The notes below the pieces were generated by a model that was not told the origin of the DNA, did not search any database, and saw only the letters and a list, made by a program, of their open reading frames with translations. A stretch of DNA of 15,928 bases from CAYVBN01 sp964538565 (GTDB taxonomy: Bacteria; Pseudomonadota; Alphaproteobacteria; Rhizobiales; Xanthobacteraceae). Where the stretch lies: positions 1 to 15,928 of the forward strand of contig CAZIGW010000311.1 in the NCBI GenBank assembly GCA_964538565.1. Direction: 5' to 3'. The position numbers were made by a program, and so were the translations under genes. Positions 14,180 to 15,928 of this stretch are shown here, one piece after another (position 1 is the first letter of the stretch; every line of letters begins with the position of its first letter).

Positions 14180-15742
14180 ATGGCCTCCCACGACAGACAC
14201 GACAAGATCCTCATCGTCGACTTCGGCTCACAGGTGACGCAGCTCATCGCCCGGCGCGTGCGCGAGGAGGGCGTCTATTGCGAGATCGTGCCGTTCCAGA
14301 AGGCGGCCGAGGCCTTCGCCGCGATGAAGCCGAAGGGGGTGATCCTCTCGGGTGGCCCGGCCTCGGTGCTCGACGAGGGCGCGCCGCTCGCCCCGCCGTC
14401 GCTCTACCGGGCGGGCGTGCCGATCCTCGGCTTCTGCTACGGCGAGCAGGCGATGGCGCAGCAGCTTGGCGGCACGGTCGTGGCCGGCCACCACCGCGAG
14501 TTCGGCCGCGCCGAGGTCGAGATCACCGAGGACGTGCCGCTGTTCGCGGGCGTGTGGCGCAAGGGCGAGAAATATCCGGTGTGGATGAGCCACGGCGACC
14601 GGGTGACCAGTCTGCCGCCCGGCTTCCGCGCGGTTGGCACCTCGGCCAACGCGCCGATCGCCGTCATCGCGGACGAGACGCGCCGCTTCTACGCCACGCA
14701 GTTCCACCTCGAGGTGGTGCACACGCCGCACGGCGCGGCGCTGCTGCGCAATTTCGTGCGCGACATCGCGGGTTGCCGCGGGGACTGGACGATGCGCGCG
14801 TTCCGCGACGAGGCGATCGAGAAGATCCGCGCGCAGGTCGGCAAGGGGCGCGTCATCTGCGGGCTGTCGGGGGGTGTCGATTCCGCGGTCGCCGCCGTGC
14901 TGATCCACGAGGCGGTCGGCGAACAGCTCACCTGCGTGTTCGTCGACCACGGCCTGTTGCGGCTCGGCGAGGCGCAGAAGGTCGTCGCGCTCTTTCGCGA
15001 CAGCTACAACATCCCGCTCGCGCACGTCGAAGCCGGGCCGCGCTTCCTTTCGGCGCTTTCCGGCGTCACCGACCCGGAAGAGAAGCGCAAGACCATCGGC
15101 AGGCTCTTCATCGACGTGTTCGAGGAGGAGGCGCGCAAGGTCGGCGGCGCCGAATTCCTCGCCCAGGGCACGCTCTATCCCGACGTGATCGAGAGCGTCT
15201 CGTTCACCGGCGGGCCGTCGGTGACGATCAAGTCGCACCACAACGTCGGCGGCCTGCCCGAGCGCATGAACATGAAGCTGGTCGAGCCGCTGCGCGAGCT
15301 GTTCAAGGACGAGGTGCGCGCGCTCGGCCGCGAGCTCGGCCTGCCCGAGGCCTTCGTCGGCCGCCATCCGTTTCCCGGCCCCGGGCTCGCGATCCGCTGC
15401 CCGGGCGAGATCACCCGGGAGAAGCTCGACATCCTGCGGCTCGCCGACGAGATCTACATCGAGGAGATCCGCCGCGCCGGGCTCTACGACGACATCTGGC
15501 AGGCGTTCGCCGTGCTGCTGCCGGTGAAGACCGTCGGCGTGATGGGCGACTTCCGCACGTATGATTACGTGGTCGGCCTGCGCGCCGTGACCTCGACCGA
15601 CGGCATGACGGCCGACTTCTATCCCTTCGACATGGCCTTCCTCGGCCACGTGGCGACGCGCATCGTCAACGAGGTGAAGGGCGTCAACCGCGTGGTCTAC
15701 GACGTGACGAGCAAGCCGCCGGGGACGATCGAGTGGGAATGA
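14180..15742 (+). CDS. guaA: GMP synthase (glutamine-hydrolysing)
   Basis: GuaA converts XMP to GMP with ATP and ammonia from glutamine, completing the pathway begun by GuaB. The 520-residue length is standard. The class I amidotransferase domain (about 10-195) has nucleophile Cys86 in GFCYGEQ, His176 and Glu178. The ATP-pyrophosphatase domain has the P-loop LSGGVDS (229-235), and the C-terminal dimerisation domain ends in the conserved KPPGTIEWE. Two residues are unusual: Leu177 between the catalytic His and Glu (FHLEV where FHPEV is usual) and Phe458 in GDFRTYDY where GDGR is usual. ATG 14180 starts directly before KILIVDFGSQ, as in homologues; it lacks a strong Shine-Dalgarno sequence, and upstream in-frame codons look non-coding. 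Confidence 0.97.
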   Translation: MASHDRHDKILIVDFGSQVTQLIARRVREEGVYCEIVPFQKAAEAFAAMKPKGVILSGGPASVLDEGAPLAPPSLYRAGVPILGFCYGEQAMAQQLGGTVVAGHHREFGRAEVEITEDVPLFAGVWRKGEKYPVWMSHGDRVTSLPPGFRAVGTSANAPIAVIADETRRFYATQFHLEVVHTPHGAALLRNFVRDIAGCRGDWTMRAFRDEAIEKIRAQVGKGRVICGLSGGVDSAVAAVLIHEAVGEQLTCVFVDHGLLRLGEAQKVVALFRDSYNIPLAHVEAGPRFLSALSGVTDPEEKRKTIGRLFIDVFEEEARKVGGAEFLAQGTLYPDVIESVSFTGGPSVTIKSHHNVGGLPERMNMKLVEPLRELFKDEVRALGRELGLPEAFVGRHPFPGPGLAIRCPGEITREKLDILRLADEIYIEEIRRAGLYDDIWQAFAVLLPVKTVGVMGDFRTYDYVVGLRAVTSTDGMTADFYPFDMAFLGHVATRIVNEVKGVNRVVYDVTSKPPGTIEWE

Positions 15743-15928
15743 TTCAGGGCCCGCCCAGGGTATCCCGCAGTATCCGGCGATTTCCACCTAACATATTGAT
15801 CTAGATAGAAAAACGTCGATTGGCGTTCGGCATCTATCGGCCCGCTAAGATCGGCGCCGACGGACCGCCTGACGGTGCACGATACCGTTGCCAAGTCCGA
15901 CTCCTGCCGCTACCGTCACCGTCCAGAT
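15743..15928. other. AT-richer flank after guaA, possible integration boundary
   Basis: No gene is supported here. Composition falls sharply: 25 of 60 bases at 15781-15840 are G or C, including an AT-rich stretch at about 15789-15813. Two abutting 10-base near repeats, GTATCCCGCA (15760-15769) and GTATCCGGCG (15770-15779), lie 18 bases past the stop. The 3' end of guaA is a known attachment site for genomic islands, so this may be the first DNA of an island; no recombinase gene is visible before the window ends. Confidence 0.35.

Noticed and set aside
15697..15894. 65-codon minus-strand ORF over the guaA end, ending SIVPGGLLVTS
   Set aside because: Its C-terminal third is simply the antisense of the conserved guaA KPPGTIEWE end; the rest has no domain.
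1..15928. CRISPR array, IS element or prophage genes
   Set aside because: No regularly spaced repeats, transposase, integrase or phage structural gene could be found anywhere in the window.

Overview
The window looks like chromosomal DNA from a high-GC alphaproteobacterium, most likely of the order Hyphomicrobiales (Rhizobiales). Three things point there: strongly GC-biased codon third positions, the tRNA-Gln sequence, and a ppx - rlmE - MFS - guaB - MAPEG - RsmB-family - guaA gene order that I recall from Bradyrhizobium/Rhodopseudomonas relatives. I recognised gene order and families by eye; no search was run.

Left end (1-1061): a DUF4145 gene of clearly lower GC (59 of 120 bases counted at 181-300) lies against the 3' end of a tRNA-Gln(CUG) gene. 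This is a plausible edge of acquired DNA. Next (1062-5745, minus strand): a small SHOCT-domain membrane protein, an Fsr-like MFS exporter, and a lone molybdopterin-binding large subunit of the xanthine dehydrogenase/CO dehydrogenase family, with neither FAD nor 2Fe-2S partner nearby.

Middle (5746-9979): divergent from the dehydrogenase is a two-gene operon, ppx (exopolyphosphatase / pppGpp phosphohydrolase family) and rlmE (23S rRNA 2'-O-methyltransferase), joined by an ATGA overlap. A DHA2-type MFS exporter converges on rlmE. Beyond it is an intergenic region with a perfect 22-bp palindrome over the start of a small, apparently frameshifted secreted-protein gene, then a small periplasmic protein gene on the minus strand.

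Right part (9980-15928): guaB and guaA carry the two steps from IMP to GMP. Between them lie an intergenic palindromic repeat, a MAPEG membrane protein coupled by ATGA to an RsmB-family rRNA m5C methyltransferase, and a small convergent membrane protein. Both gua leaders contain inverted repeats. guaA has two unusual residues at normally conserved positions. The sequence just past the guaA stop becomes AT-rich, which fits the known use of the guaA 3' end as an integration site. Much of this half serves GMP synthesis and rRNA modification. No CRISPR array, complete mobile element or obvious multi-gene novel system is present; the most unusual signals are the palindromes, the split small gene and the two possible integration boundaries.
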